A DNA stretch of 64,000 bases from Plantibacter flavus (GTDB taxonomy: Bacteria > Actinomycetota > Actinomycetes > Actinomycetales > Microbacteriaceae). The position numbers and the translations under genes were made by a program. The stretch lies in the NCBI RefSeq assembly GCF_002024505.1, contig NZ_CP019402.1:1860001-1924000 (forward strand), given 5' to 3'. Shown here piece by piece: positions 26,747 to 37,796 of this stretch (positions are counted from its first letter, which is position 1; every line of letters starts with the position of its first letter). Under the pieces are notes generated by a model that worked only from the letters and a program-made list of their open reading frames with translations, was not told the origin of the DNA and did no database searches.

Positions 26747-29271
26747 TGCGCGCGGGGAGGGCGACGCCGTTCGGCCGACTCGTGACCAGCGTGCTCAGGT
26801 CGGTGCCGATGAGCATCGGGATCACGGCGCTGGTGCTCGTCGTCAGTGCGTTCGTGTGGCGCACGCCGCCGGTGGCGACGCCCGCCTGGCGGTCGGCGAT
26901 CCGTGAGGCGGCAGGCGTGGGGTACGAGCAGGTCGTCGTCGACGGACACTGGTGGGCGCTCCTGACCGGTGCCCTGGGAACCGACGGGGTGCTCGGGCTC
27001 CTCGCCTTCCTGCTGATCGGCGTCCCCGCGCTGGTGCTCGCCGAGCGACGGTTCGGCGCCGCCAAGACGCTCCTGGCGGTGCTGGTGACCGCTGTCGCCG
27101 GGAACGCGCTCGCCATCGGGCTCCAACTCCTCGGCACGCTCGGCGGCGAGTTCTGGAGCGGCGAGGTCGCTCGCATCGTGGCATTCGACCCGGTGGCAGG
27201 CGCCCTCGGCGCCCTCGCCGCGTCGAGTGCGTTCCACGGGCCGCTCTGGCGTCGGCGGATCCGCGCGTTCGTCGTCGTCGGCGCCCTGATCGTGCTGCTG
27301 TACTCGGGACTCCCGCAGGATCTCGCACGACTGTTCGCAGCGCTGGTCGGCGTCCTGCTCGGGGTCGTGCTCGCCGGTGCCACCCCGTCGGTGCGACGCG
27401 TGCGGAGCTCGCACCACGAGACACGGGTGCTCCTGGCGTCCGTCGTCGCGATGATGGGCGTCGGACCGCTCATCACCTTCCTCTCCGGCAGGCACCTCGG
27501 TCCGCTCGCGCCGCTCGTGCTCCTGCTCGAGCAGAACATCCCGGACGCCGGACGGGTCATCGGGCAGTGCCGTACGGTCGGCGTGTCAGCACAGTGCCTG
27601 CGTGACCTCACGCTGGTGCGCGTCGACGGCTTCGGAGCGGTGCTCCTCTCGGTGGTCCCCATGATCGCGCTGCTCTTCGCAGCGTGGGGCCTGCTCCGCG
27701 GCAGACGCTTCGCGGTCTGGTTCGCCACGGCGATCATGGTGTCCTTCGCCGTCCTGAGTGCGCTGTCGCTCGGAGCGGGGGTGCGACTCCACCCGACGGG
27801 ACACCCCTCCTCGTTGCTCGGGACGGGGCACGGCGCGCAGCAGCGGTCCGTCGAGATCGCGATCGCGCTGTGGGCGGCGATCCTGCTGCCGCTCGTCGTG
27901 GCGGCGCTCCTGGTCGTGCTCCGTCGTGGGTTCCCCGTGCGGGCCACCCGACGCAGCGCCTTGGGGTATCTCGCCCTGGTCGGCGCGTCGTGGGTCGTGC
28001 TCGCCGCGCTCTTCGTGGTCGTCGCCCTGCTCCAGCCTGGAGGATTCTCGCCGAGGCCCGACGTGTGGGAGGTCCTCCGTGCGGCGCCGGAGCGCTTCGT
28101 CCCCGCCGCGTACCTGCGGAACGTCCTTCCGGGCTTCGTACCGGTCGCCCCGCTCACCGGCGTGGTGTTCCACGCCGTCGGACCCGTCTGGTGGAGCATC
28201 ATCCTGCTCGGCGCGGTCTGGCCGCTGAGCCGGGTCGCGAACGCCATCGCGCCGGCCGACGAGCGCCGGCTGCGCGAGCTCCTGGCCGAGGGTAGCGACT
28301 CCATCGGGCACATGGCCACCTGGCCGGGCAACCTCACCTGGTTCGACCCGCAGCGCAGCGCGGGCATCGCCTACCGGATCGTCGCCGGGGTCGCGGTCAC
28401 CACGGGCGGCTTCTTCGGGAGGGACCGCCACGAACAGGGGGTCCTCGAGCGGTTCATCGAGCACTGCGAGGACTCGGGCCTGACGGTGGCGTTGTACAGC
28501 GTGGACGAGGAGACCGCAGCAGCGCTCCACCGGATCGGTTGGCGCACCGTCCAGGTCGCCGAGGAGACGGTCCTGCACCCGCAGGGCTGGAGCATGGTCG
28601 GCAAGCGCTGGCAGGACATCAGATCCTCCGTCAACCGGGCCGACCGCGCGGGGATCACCGCCGTCTGGTCCACCTACGGGGCGCTCGGCGTCGGGCTCGC
28701 GGCGCAGATCGCCGAGATCTCCGAGGAGTGGGTCGCCGAGCGGAAGCTGCCCGAGATGGGGTTCACCCTCGGTGGGATCGACGAGCTCGTCGACGAGGAG
28801 GTCCGGCTCCTGCTCGCGGTCGACGAGCAAGGACGGCTGCACGGCGTCACGAGTTGGCTCCCGGTGCGGCGCGACGGTCAACTGGTCGGTTGGACCCTCG
28901 ACTTCATGCGGCGTCGGACGGACGGCATGAACGGCGTCATGGAGTTCCTCATCGCCGAAGCCGCCGCTCGGTTCAAGGAGGACGGCATCGAGGAGATGAG
29001 CCTCTCCGGGGCTCCGCTCGCGCGCTCGAGGAGCACCGAGCAACCGGAGACGGACGGGATCGACCGGGTCCTGACGTACCTCGGGAACGTCCTCGAACCC
29101 GTCTACGGGTTCCGCTCGCTCTTGGCCTTCAAGGGCAAGTTCCAACCGGAGGAGCGTCCGCTCGTGCTCGGCTACGCGGACCCCCTGACCCTCCCGGCGA
29201 TCGGCATCGCGGTCGGGCGCGCCTACCTCCCGGACGTGTCCGTGCGAGACCTCGCCTCACTGGTCACCTGA
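26746..29271 (+). CDS. DUF2156 (aminoacyl-PG synthase-type) protein with rhomboid-like N-terminal domain
   Basis: 841 aa. The C-terminal 330 or so residues are a DUF2156/LPG_synthase_C domain: WPGNLTWFDPQRSAGIAYRI, KRWQDIRSSVNRADRAGI, ISEEWVAERKLPEMGFTLGG and LEPVYGFRSLLAFKGKFQPE. This dual-GNAT domain transfers amino acids from tRNA to phosphatidylglycerol in MprF-type enzymes. The N-terminus is highly hydrophobic. Residues about 15-215 look like a rhomboid fold (VVVDGHWWALLTGAL, then six helices) but lack the GxSG serine: the aligned stretch reads DPVAGALGAL. More helices follow before the catalytic domain. It is coupled to the upstream esterase. The lipid and amino-acid substrates are inferred. 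Confidence 0.8.
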   Translation: MRAGRATPFGRLVTSVLRSVPMSIGITALVLVVSAFVWRTPPVATPAWRSAIREAAGVGYEQVVVDGHWWALLTGALGTDGVLGLLAFLLIGVPALVLAERRFGAAKTLLAVLVTAVAGNALAIGLQLLGTLGGEFWSGEVARIVAFDPVAGALGALAASSAFHGPLWRRRIRAFVVVGALIVLLYSGLPQDLARLFAALVGVLLGVVLAGATPSVRRVRSSHHETRVLLASVVAMMGVGPLITFLSGRHLGPLAPLVLLLEQNIPDAGRVIGQCRTVGVSAQCLRDLTLVRVDGFGAVLLSVVPMIALLFAAWGLLRGRRFAVWFATAIMVSFAVLSALSLGAGVRLHPTGHPSSLLGTGHGAQQRSVEIAIALWAAILLPLVVAALLVVLRRGFPVRATRRSALGYLALVGASWVVLAALFVVVALLQPGGFSPRPDVWEVLRAAPERFVPAAYLRNVLPGFVPVAPLTGVVFHAVGPVWWSIILLGAVWPLSRVANAIAPADERRLRELLAEGSDSIGHMATWPGNLTWFDPQRSAGIAYRIVAGVAVTTGGFFGRDRHEQGVLERFIEHCEDSGLTVALYSVDEETAAALHRIGWRTVQVAEETVLHPQGWSMVGKRWQDIRSSVNRADRAGITAVWSTYGALGVGLAAQIAEISEEWVAERKLPEMGFTLGGIDELVDEEVRLLLAVDEQGRLHGVTSWLPVRRDGQLVGWTLDFMRRRTDGMNGVMEFLIAEAAARFKEDGIEEMSLSGAPLARSRSTEQPETDGIDRVLTYLGNVLEPVYGFRSLLAFKGKFQPEERPLVLGYADPLTLPAIGIAVGRAYLPDVSVRDLASLVT

Positions 29272-29297
29272 CCGGCGGCGCGGGGGAGTGCTATGCT
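29268..29297 (+). promoter_or_regulatory. leuA leader promoter
   Basis: A -35 CTGACC (29268-29273), overlapping the upstream stop, and a -10 TATGCT (29292-29297) are 18 bases apart. The leader-peptide GTG lies exactly six bases after the -10, so the leader peptide is read from a leaderless transcript. Confidence 0.6.
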
Positions 29298-29303
29298 GAC
29301 GAC

Positions 29304-29332
29304 GTGTTCTCCGGTCTGCTCCTCCTTAGCTG

Positions 29333-29348
<16 letters not shown>
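29304..29348 (+). CDS. leuL: leuA leader peptide (LeuL-type)
   Basis: A 14-residue peptide, VFSGLLLLSCRDES, with GTG start and TAG stop. It has four consecutive leucine codons (CTG CTC CTC CTT). It lies 69 bases before leuA and is read from a -10 element six bases upstream. A perfect 10-base inverted repeat begins within its last codons. Leucine-rich leader peptides control leuA by ribosome-mediated attenuation in several actinobacteria, so stalling at the Leu run when leucyl-tRNA is scarce should prevent hairpin formation and allow leuA expression. The CTT codon is rare in this genome's style, which would sharpen the response. Confidence 0.75.
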
Positions 29349-31178
<1,830 letters not shown>

Positions 31179-31179
31179 C

Positions 31180-31226
31180 GACGCCGCCGCGCCGGGTCCG
31201 CCTTCGGGTCGGCCGGGCGCGGCGTC
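31180..31226 (+). terminator. Terminator of leuA
   Basis: GACGCCGC (31180-31187) pairs with GCGGCGTC (31219-31226), with further internal GC pairing, directly after the leuA stop at 31178. Confidence 0.6.
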
Positions 31227-31294
31227 TCGCTCCGCGGCGTACGCCGGGAGGATGATCTTTCCGGGCGACGACCGATCCGTCAGCGGTCAGGTCG

Positions 31295-31300
31295 TACGGT
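31295..31300 (+). promoter_or_regulatory. -10 element TACGGT, leaderless start of the histidine kinase
   Basis: TACGGT, six bases (TGGAGG), then ATG at 31307. The GGAGG touches the ATG and is too close to act as a ribosome binding site. Confidence 0.5.
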
Positions 31301-31306
31301 TGGAGG

Positions 31307-32491
31307 ATGTTCCGCACGCTCCGGCCCGGCCAGTTGGCCCTCGACATCGCGCTGCCGTCGGTGCTGTTCATCCTCACCGCCGCTGCGTACACGACGCGCC
31401 CGGCCGGGTACACCATCGTCCTGCTCGGCATGTGCGGTGCACTGGCGCTCCGCCGGCTCGCTCCGGCGATCGCGCTGTCCGTGGCCTGGGCCGCTGCTCT
31501 GCTGCAGCTCATCCTCCTGCTCGCGCCGGATCCCGCGAACTTCGCGATCCCGGTCGTGCTCTACGCCGCGGCGAGTTACGGCGGCCGGGTGGTGCGATGG
31601 GTCTCCTTCGCATCCGCGTTCGTCGGTGCCGCGCTCATCGCGTTCTACGTGATCGTCGTCCCGAGTTGGACCACGGGCATCGGCGCGGAGATCAGTACCT
31701 TCGGCCTTGCGAACGACATGACACCGGTCGCGCAGGTGACGGTCGGACTGTTCATGTTCCTCGCGTTCGCCGCCTTCTTCGGCCTCGCTTGGACCGCAGG
31801 CGTCCTCATGCGCACGTGGCGGCTCGCCCGCGAAAGCCGCCAGGCGCAACTCCTGGCCGAGCGCGACGTCGCCGTGGAACAGGAGCGCAACCGGATCGCG
31901 CGCGACATGCACGACGTGGTCGCGCACTCCCTCGCCGTCGTCATCGCCCAGGCCGACGGGGCCCGGTATGCGCTGGCCGCGGACCCGGATTCGGCCGACC
32001 AGGCCTTGCGGACGATCTCGAGCATCTCCCGAGAGGCCCTCGCCGATGTCCGGGTGCTCCTCGCGCAGTTGCGGTTCCAGCAGACCGAAGGCCCGCAGCC
32101 GGTCATGGCCGACCTCGAGCGGCTCTACGAGCAGTTGCGCGGAGCCGGACTCGACGTGGTGGTCCAGAACCACGGTCAGGAACGACCGGTGGCGACCGGT
32201 TCGCAGCTCGCCGTGTACCGCATCATCCAGGAGGCACTCACGAACGCGCTCCGACACGGCGACCATCGTGGGCCGATCGACGTCCATCTCGACTGGACCG
32301 GACCCGAGCTGCAGCTCTGGGTCGTCAACCGGGCGAAGCTCGAACCGCCGAAGGCCGGCATGGGGCACGGCCTCGCCGGGATGAACGAGCGCGCTACGCT
32401 GGCAGGCGGCAGGTTCGGGACGACCCTGGTGGACGGTCTCTTCACCGTCTACGCATCGATCCCGTACGCGACGGTGGGAGTGACGAGATGA
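31307..32491 (+). CDS. NarL-type sensor histidine kinase
   Basis: 394 aa. The N-terminal half has about five or six hydrophobic helices (residues 10-165) with little outside the membrane, so the signal is probably sensed in or at the membrane. The HisKA_3 phosphoacceptor is His202 in ERNRIARDMHDVVAHSLAV. The HATPase part is short, with QEALTNALRHG (N box) and GHGLAGMNERATLAGG. The gene overlaps its response regulator (ATGA) and lies just upstream of an ABC transporter pair, an arrangement typical of systems that respond to envelope stress or antimicrobial peptides. The stimulus is unknown. Confidence 0.9.
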   Translation: MFRTLRPGQLALDIALPSVLFILTAAAYTTRPAGYTIVLLGMCGALALRRLAPAIALSVAWAAALLQLILLLAPDPANFAIPVVLYAAASYGGRVVRWVSFASAFVGAALIAFYVIVVPSWTTGIGAEISTFGLANDMTPVAQVTVGLFMFLAFAAFFGLAWTAGVLMRTWRLARESRQAQLLAERDVAVEQERNRIARDMHDVVAHSLAVVIAQADGARYALAADPDSADQALRTISSISREALADVRVLLAQLRFQQTEGPQPVMADLERLYEQLRGAGLDVVVQNHGQERPVATGSQLAVYRIIQEALTNALRHGDHRGPIDVHLDWTGPELQLWVVNRAKLEPPKAGMGHGLAGMNERATLAGGRFGTTLVDGLFTVYASIPYATVGVTR

Positions 32492-33177
32492 CCGATCCGA
32501 GTGACGCGACGGCAGCGGGGGCGATCACGATCGCGCTGGTCGACGACCAGGCGCTCTTCCGAGGCGGGATCCGGATGCTCATCGGTTCGCAGCCGGACCT
32601 GCGCGTCGTCGGCGAGGCCTCCGACGGGCGTCAAGCGGTCGAGTTGGCCGCACGGACACGTCCGCAGGTCATCCTCATGGACGTCCGGATGCCGGTCATG
32701 GACGGGATCGAGGCGACGAAGACGATCCTGGCGGAGGCGGATGCGCGCAGGAGCGAGCGTCCACGGATCGTCGTGCTGACCACCTTCGACCTCGATGAGG
32801 CGGCCGCGACGGCCATCCGAGCCGGTGCCAGCGGTTTCCTCCTCAAGGACGCGGAGCCGGAATTCCTCCTCGCGGCGATCCGCACCGTCCATGCCGGGAA
32901 CGCGGTCATCGCCGCGTCGGCCACCCGCGAGCTGTTCGAGCACTTCCAGCAGGCGCCGGCCGCTCCGGCCGCACCGCAGCGCTATGCCGAGCTCACGGCG
33001 CGCGAGCGCGAGATCTTCCTCCTCGCGGCGCGCGGACTGAGCAACTCCGAGATCGCCGCCGCCGAGTTCCTCAGCGAGGCGACCGTGAAGACGCACATCA
33101 GCCGGATCTTCGCGAAGCTCGAGGTGCGCGACCGGGTCCAGCTCGTCGTGTTCGCCTTCGAACACGGCCTGGTCTGA
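32488..33177 (+). CDS. NarL/LuxR-family response regulator
   Basis: 229 aa, ATG overlapping the kinase stop. The receiver domain begins ITIALVDDQALFRGGIRMLI. The phosphoacceptor is Asp65 in ILMDVRMP, with the switch threonine in VLTTFD and the lysine in FLLKDAEP. The C-terminal LuxR-type helix-turn-helix reads LTAREREIFLLAARGLSNSE and ATVKTHISRIFAKLEVRDR. It is the cognate partner of the adjacent kinase. The most likely target is the ABC operon that starts 110 bases downstream, whose leader contains a 10-base palindrome. Confidence 0.92.
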   Translation: MTDPSDATAAGAITIALVDDQALFRGGIRMLIGSQPDLRVVGEASDGRQAVELAARTRPQVILMDVRMPVMDGIEATKTILAEADARRSERPRIVVLTTFDLDEAAATAIRAGASGFLLKDAEPEFLLAAIRTVHAGNAVIAASATRELFEHFQQAPAAPAAPQRYAELTAREREIFLLAARGLSNSEIAAAEFLSEATVKTHISRIFAKLEVRDRVQLVVFAFEHGLV

Positions 33178-33208
33178 CGGCGGTCCAACGGGCAACCGCG
33201 GATTGATC

Positions 33209-33218
33209 GATGATCATC
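33209..33218 (+). promoter_or_regulatory. Palindrome GATGATCATC upstream of the ABC operon
   Basis: A perfect 10-base palindrome in the 109-base gap between the response regulator and the ABC ATPase, about 57 bases before the -10. It is a candidate operator for the adjacent regulator, on position only. Confidence 0.3.
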
Positions 33219-33274
33219 CCCAGGATGTACCCGGGTCGCTCGTGCGCCCGACGCGCACCCGGCACCTCGCTCCG

Positions 33275-33280
33275 TAGCTT
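33275..33280 (+). promoter_or_regulatory. -10 element TAGCTT, leaderless start of the ABC ATPase
   Basis: TAGCTT, six bases (CGGAGT), then ATG at 33287. Confidence 0.5.
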
Positions 33281-33286
33281 CGGAGT

Positions 33287-34045
33287 ATGACCACTTCAGC
33301 ACAGCCGTCCGTCGTCGCCAGCGTCCACGGACTCAGGAAGAGCTACGGACCCGCCGACAACCAGGTCGTCGCCCTCGACGGCGTCGACCTCGAGATCGAA
33401 CGGGGCCGGTTCACCGCCATCATGGGCCCGAGCGGCTCGGGCAAGTCGACGCTCATGCACATCATGGCGGGCCTCGATCAGGCCACCGCGGGGCGGGTGC
33501 GTCTCGGCGACCAGGACATCACGGACCTCGACGACGGGCAGCTCACGATCCTCCGTCGGCGTCGTGTCGGGTTCGTGTTCCAGGCGTTCAACCTGGTGCC
33601 GACGCTCGACGTCGCGGCCAACATCCGGCTGCCCTTCGAGCTCGACGCCCGCCGTCCGACCGGTGAGGAGCAGAGCTGGATCGACGTGCTCGTGAGCACG
33701 CTCGGACTCGCGTCCCGACTCGGGCACCGTCCGCACGAACTCTCGGGTGGACAGCAGCAGCGCGTCGCGATCGCGCGTGCCCTGGCCACGCGGCCCGAGC
33801 TGCTCTTCGCGGACGAACCGACCGGCAACCTCGACTCCCGCACTGGGCGGAGCGTCCTGGCCCTGCTGGCGGCGGCCAGCACCGAATACGGGCAGAGCAT
33901 CGCGATGGTGACGCACGACCCGATCGCCGCGAGCTACGCGGACCGGATCGTGTTCCTCGCGGACGGCCGGGTGGTCGAGGACCGTCCCAGATCGACCCCC
34001 GAGCAGATCTCGGCGCTCATGCTCGGCATGGAGCGTGCGGCATGA
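33287..34045 (+). CDS. ABC transporter ATPase, LolD/MacB type
   Basis: 252 aa. Walker [10 protein letters not shown] has Lys53. [20 protein letters not shown] is the Q-loop region typical of the MacB/LolD group. Signature LSGGQQQR, Walker [14 protein letters not shown] and switch MVTHD are all intact. Its stop overlaps the start of the FtsX-like permease gene, so the two form one transporter. Such pairs move peptides, lipoproteins or antibiotics, or act as mechanical transducers at the envelope. A neighbouring two-component system suggests induction by envelope stress. Confidence 0.92.
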   Translation: MTTSAQPSVVASVHGLRKSYGPADNQVVALDGVDLEIERGRFTAIMGPSGSGKSTLMHIMAGLDQATAGRVRLGDQDITDLDDGQLTILRRRRVGFVFQAFNLVPTLDVAANIRLPFELDARRPTGEEQSWIDVLVSTLGLASRLGHRPHELSGGQQQRVAIARALATRPELLFADEPTGNLDSRTGRSVLALLAAASTEYGQSIAMVTHDPIAASYADRIVFLADGRVVEDRPRSTPEQISALMLGMERAA

Positions 34046-35454
34046 GCCGGGCGGATCTCGGGCCCCGGGCCCGCGAGCATCGCGCGAGCCTCCTCGTCGC
34101 GACGCTCAGCGCCTCGTTCGGTGTCCTGTTGCTCATGGTGACGAGTGTGCTCTCCACGTTCATCCTGGCCGACGACGTGACCGGGTCCAGCGGCACCGTG
34201 GTGATCATGCTCATCCTCGCGGCCGCCGTGTTCGTCTCATTGGCGGTGTACGTAGGCGCGATCGTCACGGCGAACACCTTCGCCACGATCGTCGCCGGGC
34301 GGACGAGGACGATCGCGCTGCTGCGCCTGATCGGTTCGACGGCGCGATCGCAGCGTCGCGCCGTCGCGAGGGAGGGCGTCGTCGTCGGCCTGCTCGGCGG
34401 GGGAGCCGGGTTGCTCGTCGGGCTCCTCGCGACCTTCGCGCTCGTCCGGATCGGGGTCGCGACCGGTGTGCTGCCCGAGTTGCCGTACGCGATCGTCGAA
34501 CCGGCCGTGCTCCTGCCGGTCGTGGCGGTCGTCTTGACCACCTGGCTCGCGTCCTGGATCGGCGCGCGTCGCGTCCTGACGGTCACCCCGATGCAGGCGA
34601 TCGGAGGATCGCAGGAGTTGAGTCGGGAGGAGGCCACCGCCCGGCCCGCCCGGAACGCGGTCGCGATCGGTCTCTTCGTGGTCGGTGTCCTGCTCCTGCT
34701 CGCTGGGGTCGGTGTCGGGCTCGTGTCGCCGCTCGGCGTGCTCATCGGTATCGTCGGCGGGATCGTCTCCTTCTCCGGCCTCGTGCTCGGTGCGCACCTC
34801 GTGATGCCGCCGGCACTGCGGCTGGTCGGCCGACTGTTCGGCACCTCCGCGACGGCTCGACTCGCCGCCGAGAACGCCGTCCGCTACCCGGAGCGCAGTT
34901 CACGCACGACGATCGGACTGGTGATCGGCGTGACCCTCGTGACGATGTTCGCGGTCGCCGCGGCCAACTTCCAGGAGTTCGTGTTGAACGCACAGGCCGC
35001 GAATCCGGAGGTCTACGAGGGCACGCAGGCCGTGGTCGCGACGACCGTCGGCGTCTTCTCCGCCCTCATCGGACTGAGCGCGCTCATCGCCGCGGTCGGG
35101 ATGGTCAACAACCTCTCGCTCAGCGTCCTGCAGCGCACTCGCGAACTCGGACTGCTCCGCGCCCTCGGGTTCTCCGCGGCGCAGATCCGTCGCATGATCG
35201 TGATCGAGGCGGCGCAGCTGACCATCGCGGCCGTCGTCGTCGGCCTCGTCCTCGGGACGTTCTACGGGTGGGCAGGCGCTCAGTCGATGCTCGGCGCGAT
35301 CAACGGCTCGCCCGGCCTCATCTTCCCGGTCATCCCATGGGCCATCGTCGCGGTGATCGTCGTGCTCGCCGCACTCCTGACGGCCGCGGCCTCGGTGGCC
35401 CCGTCACGTCGGGCGACCCGCATCGCACCCGTCGCGGCACTCGCGGTCGACTGA
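34042..35454 (+). CDS. ABC transporter permease, FtsX/MacB family
   Basis: 470 aa, ATGA overlap with the ATPase. It has two FtsX domains: the first near residues 60-190 (TIALLRLIGSTARSQRRAVA) and the second near 330-465 (LSVLQRTRELGLLRALGFSA). Additional helices between and before them give about eight to ten membrane segments. No large periplasmic MacB core domain is visible, which makes it closer to small peptide-detoxification permeases than to the classic MacB. It ends just before the convergent TRIC-like gene; CTGAG-CCGA-CTCAG at the junction could be a small shared hairpin. Confidence 0.88.
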   Translation: MSRADLGPRAREHRASLLVATLSASFGVLLLMVTSVLSTFILADDVTGSSGTVVIMLILAAAVFVSLAVYVGAIVTANTFATIVAGRTRTIALLRLIGSTARSQRRAVAREGVVVGLLGGGAGLLVGLLATFALVRIGVATGVLPELPYAIVEPAVLLPVVAVVLTTWLASWIGARRVLTVTPMQAIGGSQELSREEATARPARNAVAIGLFVVGVLLLLAGVGVGLVSPLGVLIGIVGGIVSFSGLVLGAHLVMPPALRLVGRLFGTSATARLAAENAVRYPERSSRTTIGLVIGVTLVTMFAVAAANFQEFVLNAQAANPEVYEGTQAVVATTVGVFSALIGLSALIAAVGMVNNLSLSVLQRTRELGLLRALGFSAAQIRRMIVIEAAQLTIAAVVVGLVLGTFYGWAGAQSMLGAINGSPGLIFPVIPWAIVAVIVVLAALLTAAASVAPSRRATRIAPVAALAVD

Positions 35455-35460
35455 GCCGAC

Positions 35461-36129
35461 TCAGCCGCGCGTCGAGCGGCGCCAGATCCGCCATCCGCCG
35501 ATCTGGCGCTGCTCGGGCAACGTCCATCCGAACCGGACGGCCAGGAGGCGGATCACCGCGGTCGAGGAGACACCGACGATCGCCGCGACCCCGAGCGGCG
35601 CACCGAAGGTCACGGCGAGGACGAGGAGGGCTGTCCCGACCGCGGCCGCCACGGCGTAGAGCGACCCGACGTGCATGAGGGCGACGGGGACGCCGAGCAT
35701 CACGTCGCGGAGGACCGATCCACCGACGGCCGAGACGGTGCCGACGAAGATCGCCGGGATGACCGGCAGACCGGCTGCCAGGGCCTTGGTGGAGCCGATC
35801 GCTCCGAACATGCCGATCGTCAGGGCGTCGAGACCGATGATGACGGGCCCGAGCCTCGTGATGGTGCGCAGGAGGAACATGCCGAGCAGTGCGGCTCCCG
35901 AGGCGACGGGGAGGTACCAGTTGTTCTGGAGGGACGCCGGCACCTGTCCGAGGAGGATGTCGCGGATGAGACCTCCACCGAGTCCGACGACGACGCCGAT
36001 GATGGCGACGCCGAGCCAGTCGAGCTGACGATCCTGGAACCTGGCCGCGAACATGGCACCCTGGACGGCGCCGATCGCGACCGCCGAGAGGTCGACCCAC
36101 AGCGGAACGACGAAGAGGACCTCGTTCAC
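35461..36129 (-). CDS. TRIC/UPF0126-family membrane channel
   Basis: 222 aa, GTG start on the minus strand with GGAGAG eight bases upstream. It has about seven hydrophobic helices and two repeats of the UPF0126 motif: [13 protein letters not shown] and [14 protein letters not shown]. This family has the trimeric intracellular cation (TRIC) channel fold; glycine transport has also been proposed for members. The two inverted-topology repeats are complete. It lies convergent to the ABC permease with 6 bases between stops and divergent from recO. Confidence 0.85.
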   Translation of the reverse strand: MNEVLFVVPLWVDLSAVAIGAVQGAMFAARFQDRQLDWLGVAIIGVVVGLGGGLIRDILLGQVPASLQNNWYLPVASGAALLGMFLLRTITRLGPVIIGLDALTIGMFGAIGSTKALAAGLPVIPAIFVGTVSAVGGSVLRDVMLGVPVALMHVGSLYAVAAAVGTALLVLAVTFGAPLGVAAIVGVSSTAVIRLLAVRFGWTLPEQRQIGGWRIWRRSTRG

Positions 36130-36200
36130 GGCTTCATCTCTCCAGGCGCTCCTTCGATCCCCGACGGCGGTTCCCGGGTCACGTTGTCGGTGCGAGGCGG

Positions 36201-36206
36201 GATAAT
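36201..36206 (+). promoter_or_regulatory. -10 element GATAAT, leaderless start of recO
   Basis: GATAAT (5/6 to TATAAT), six bases, then GTG at 36213. Confidence 0.55.
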
Positions 36207-36212
36207 CGATGC

Positions 36213-36950
36213 GTGCCGGTATATCGAGACGAAGTGGTGGTGTTGCGGACCCACAAGCTCGGCGAGGCCGATCGCATCGTCACCATGCTCTCACGCAGCA
36301 GGGGCAAGATCCGGGCGGTCGCGAAGGGTGTCCGTCGGACGGGCTCGAAGTTCGGGTCCCGGCTCGAGCCGTTCATGGTCGCCGACGTGCAGTTCTACGA
36401 GGGCCGTAGTCTCGACACCATCACCCAGGCCGAGTCGCTCGGTTCGTACGGCGCCGAGATCAGCGCCGACTACGGAAGCTACACGGCCGCGAGCGCGATG
36501 GTGGAGACGGCCGATCGTCTGACCGAGTCCGAGGGCTCCCTCCAGCAGTACCTGCTCCTCGTCGGCGCCCTGCGGTCGCTATCGAAGCACGAGCACGGTC
36601 CGCGGCTCACGCTCGACTCCTACCTGCTCCGGGCGTTCTCGCTCGCCGGCTGGGCGCCGAGTTTCGGGGCCTGCTCGCGGTGCGGCACGGAGGGCGAGTA
36701 CTCACACGTGGTCGTGCAGCTCGGCGGGGTCGTCTGCGACGACTGCGCGCCCTCGGGCAGCCCTCGGCTGGACGCCGACACCCTCTCGCTCCTCGGAGCA
36801 CTGCTCTCCGGTGACTGGGAGTACGCGGAGGCCGCCGCCGAGCAGACGGCTTCACGCGCGAGCGGGTTCACCGCCGCCTACGCGCAATGGCATCTGGAGC
36901 GCGGCCTGCGGTCGCTCGCGCACCTCGAACAGGATCGGAGCCGCGGGTGA
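36213..36950 (+). CDS. recO: DNA repair protein RecO
   Basis: 245 aa, GTG start. RecO loads RecA on SSB-coated DNA in the RecFOR pathway. The N-terminal OB fold begins [20 protein letters not shown] with [16 protein letters not shown]. The C-terminal region carries a four-cysteine zinc site: CSRCGTEGE and CDDCAP. The start follows GATAAT by six bases, which fits a leaderless mRNA. Its TGA overlaps the GTG of uppS. The recO-uppS pair is conserved in actinobacteria. Confidence 0.93.
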   Translation: MPVYRDEVVVLRTHKLGEADRIVTMLSRSRGKIRAVAKGVRRTGSKFGSRLEPFMVADVQFYEGRSLDTITQAESLGSYGAEISADYGSYTAASAMVETADRLTESEGSLQQYLLLVGALRSLSKHEHGPRLTLDSYLLRAFSLAGWAPSFGACSRCGTEGEYSHVVVQLGGVVCDDCAPSGSPRLDADTLSLLGALLSGDWEYAEAAAEQTASRASGFTAAYAQWHLERGLRSLAHLEQDRSRG

Positions 36951-37768
36951 CCCCGAAGCCCTACACCCACCGCGACGCGGTGCCGTTCAAACCGATCGAT
37001 TGGACGGGGGAGGTCCCGCCATCGTTCGCCAAGGGTGAGGTGCCGTCGCACGTCGCGATCGTCATGGACGGCAACGGCCGGTGGGCGAACCGACGCGGGC
37101 TCACGCGGGTCGAAGGGCACAAGGCGGGCGAGGCCGCTCTTCTCGACGTCGTCGCCGGTGCCCTGCAACTCGGGATCAAGCACCTGTCGGTGTACGCGTT
37201 CTCGACGGAGAACTGGAAGCGCTCACCCGACGAGGTCCGCTTCCTCATGGGGTTCAACCGCGAGGTGCTCCATCGACGGCGCGACCAACTGAACGAGTGG
37301 GGCGTCCGCGTGCGCTGGTCGGGGCGTCGGCCGCGGTTGTGGACCTCCGTCATCAAGGAGCTCCAGACGGCGGAGGAGCTGACGCGCGGCAACGACCGCC
37401 TGACGCTCACCATGTGCGTCAACTACGGCGGGCGCAACGAGATCGTCGACGCGGTCCGCAGCATCGCCGACGACGTCGCCGCCGGCCGCATCAAGCCGTC
37501 GGCCGTCTCGGAGCGTCTCGTCCAGAGCCGGCTCTACCTGCCCGACCTGCCGGACGTCGACCTCTTCGTCCGGAGCTCCGGAGAGCAGCGCACCAGCAAC
37601 TTCCAACTGTGGCAGTCGGCCTACGCGGAGATGGTCTTCCTCGACACCCTCTGGCCCGACTTCGGGCGGCGTCAGCTCTGGGAGGCCGTCGAGCGGTACG
37701 CCGGACGTGACCGCCGCTTCGGCGGGGCGCGCGACGTGCCAGACGCCCCGGCGCCCTCGGGGGAATGA
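36947..37768 (+). CDS. uppS: Isoprenyl transferase (undecaprenyl/decaprenyl diphosphate synthase family)
   Basis: 273 aa, GTG overlapping the recO stop by 4 bases. This cis-prenyltransferase makes the polyprenyl diphosphate carrier for wall synthesis. The signature [10 protein letters not shown] contains the catalytic Asp41. [13 protein letters not shown] and the C-terminal [20 protein letters not shown] are intact. The long N-terminus ([20 protein letters not shown]) is typical of actinobacterial long-chain enzymes. Chain length (C50 or C55) cannot be read from the sequence. It is followed after 28 bases by a DsbA-like gene. Confidence 0.93.
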   Translation: MTPKPYTHRDAVPFKPIDWTGEVPPSFAKGEVPSHVAIVMDGNGRWANRRGLTRVEGHKAGEAALLDVVAGALQLGIKHLSVYAFSTENWKRSPDEVRFLMGFNREVLHRRRDQLNEWGVRVRWSGRRPRLWTSVIKELQTAEELTRGNDRLTLTMCVNYGGRNEIVDAVRSIADDVAAGRIKPSAVSERLVQSRLYLPDLPDVDLFVRSSGEQRTSNFQLWQSAYAEMVFLDTLWPDFGRRQLWEAVERYAGRDRRFGGARDVPDAPAPSGE

Positions 37769-37796
37769 GCGACGGGTGTCGGTGGTTGGCCCTGAC

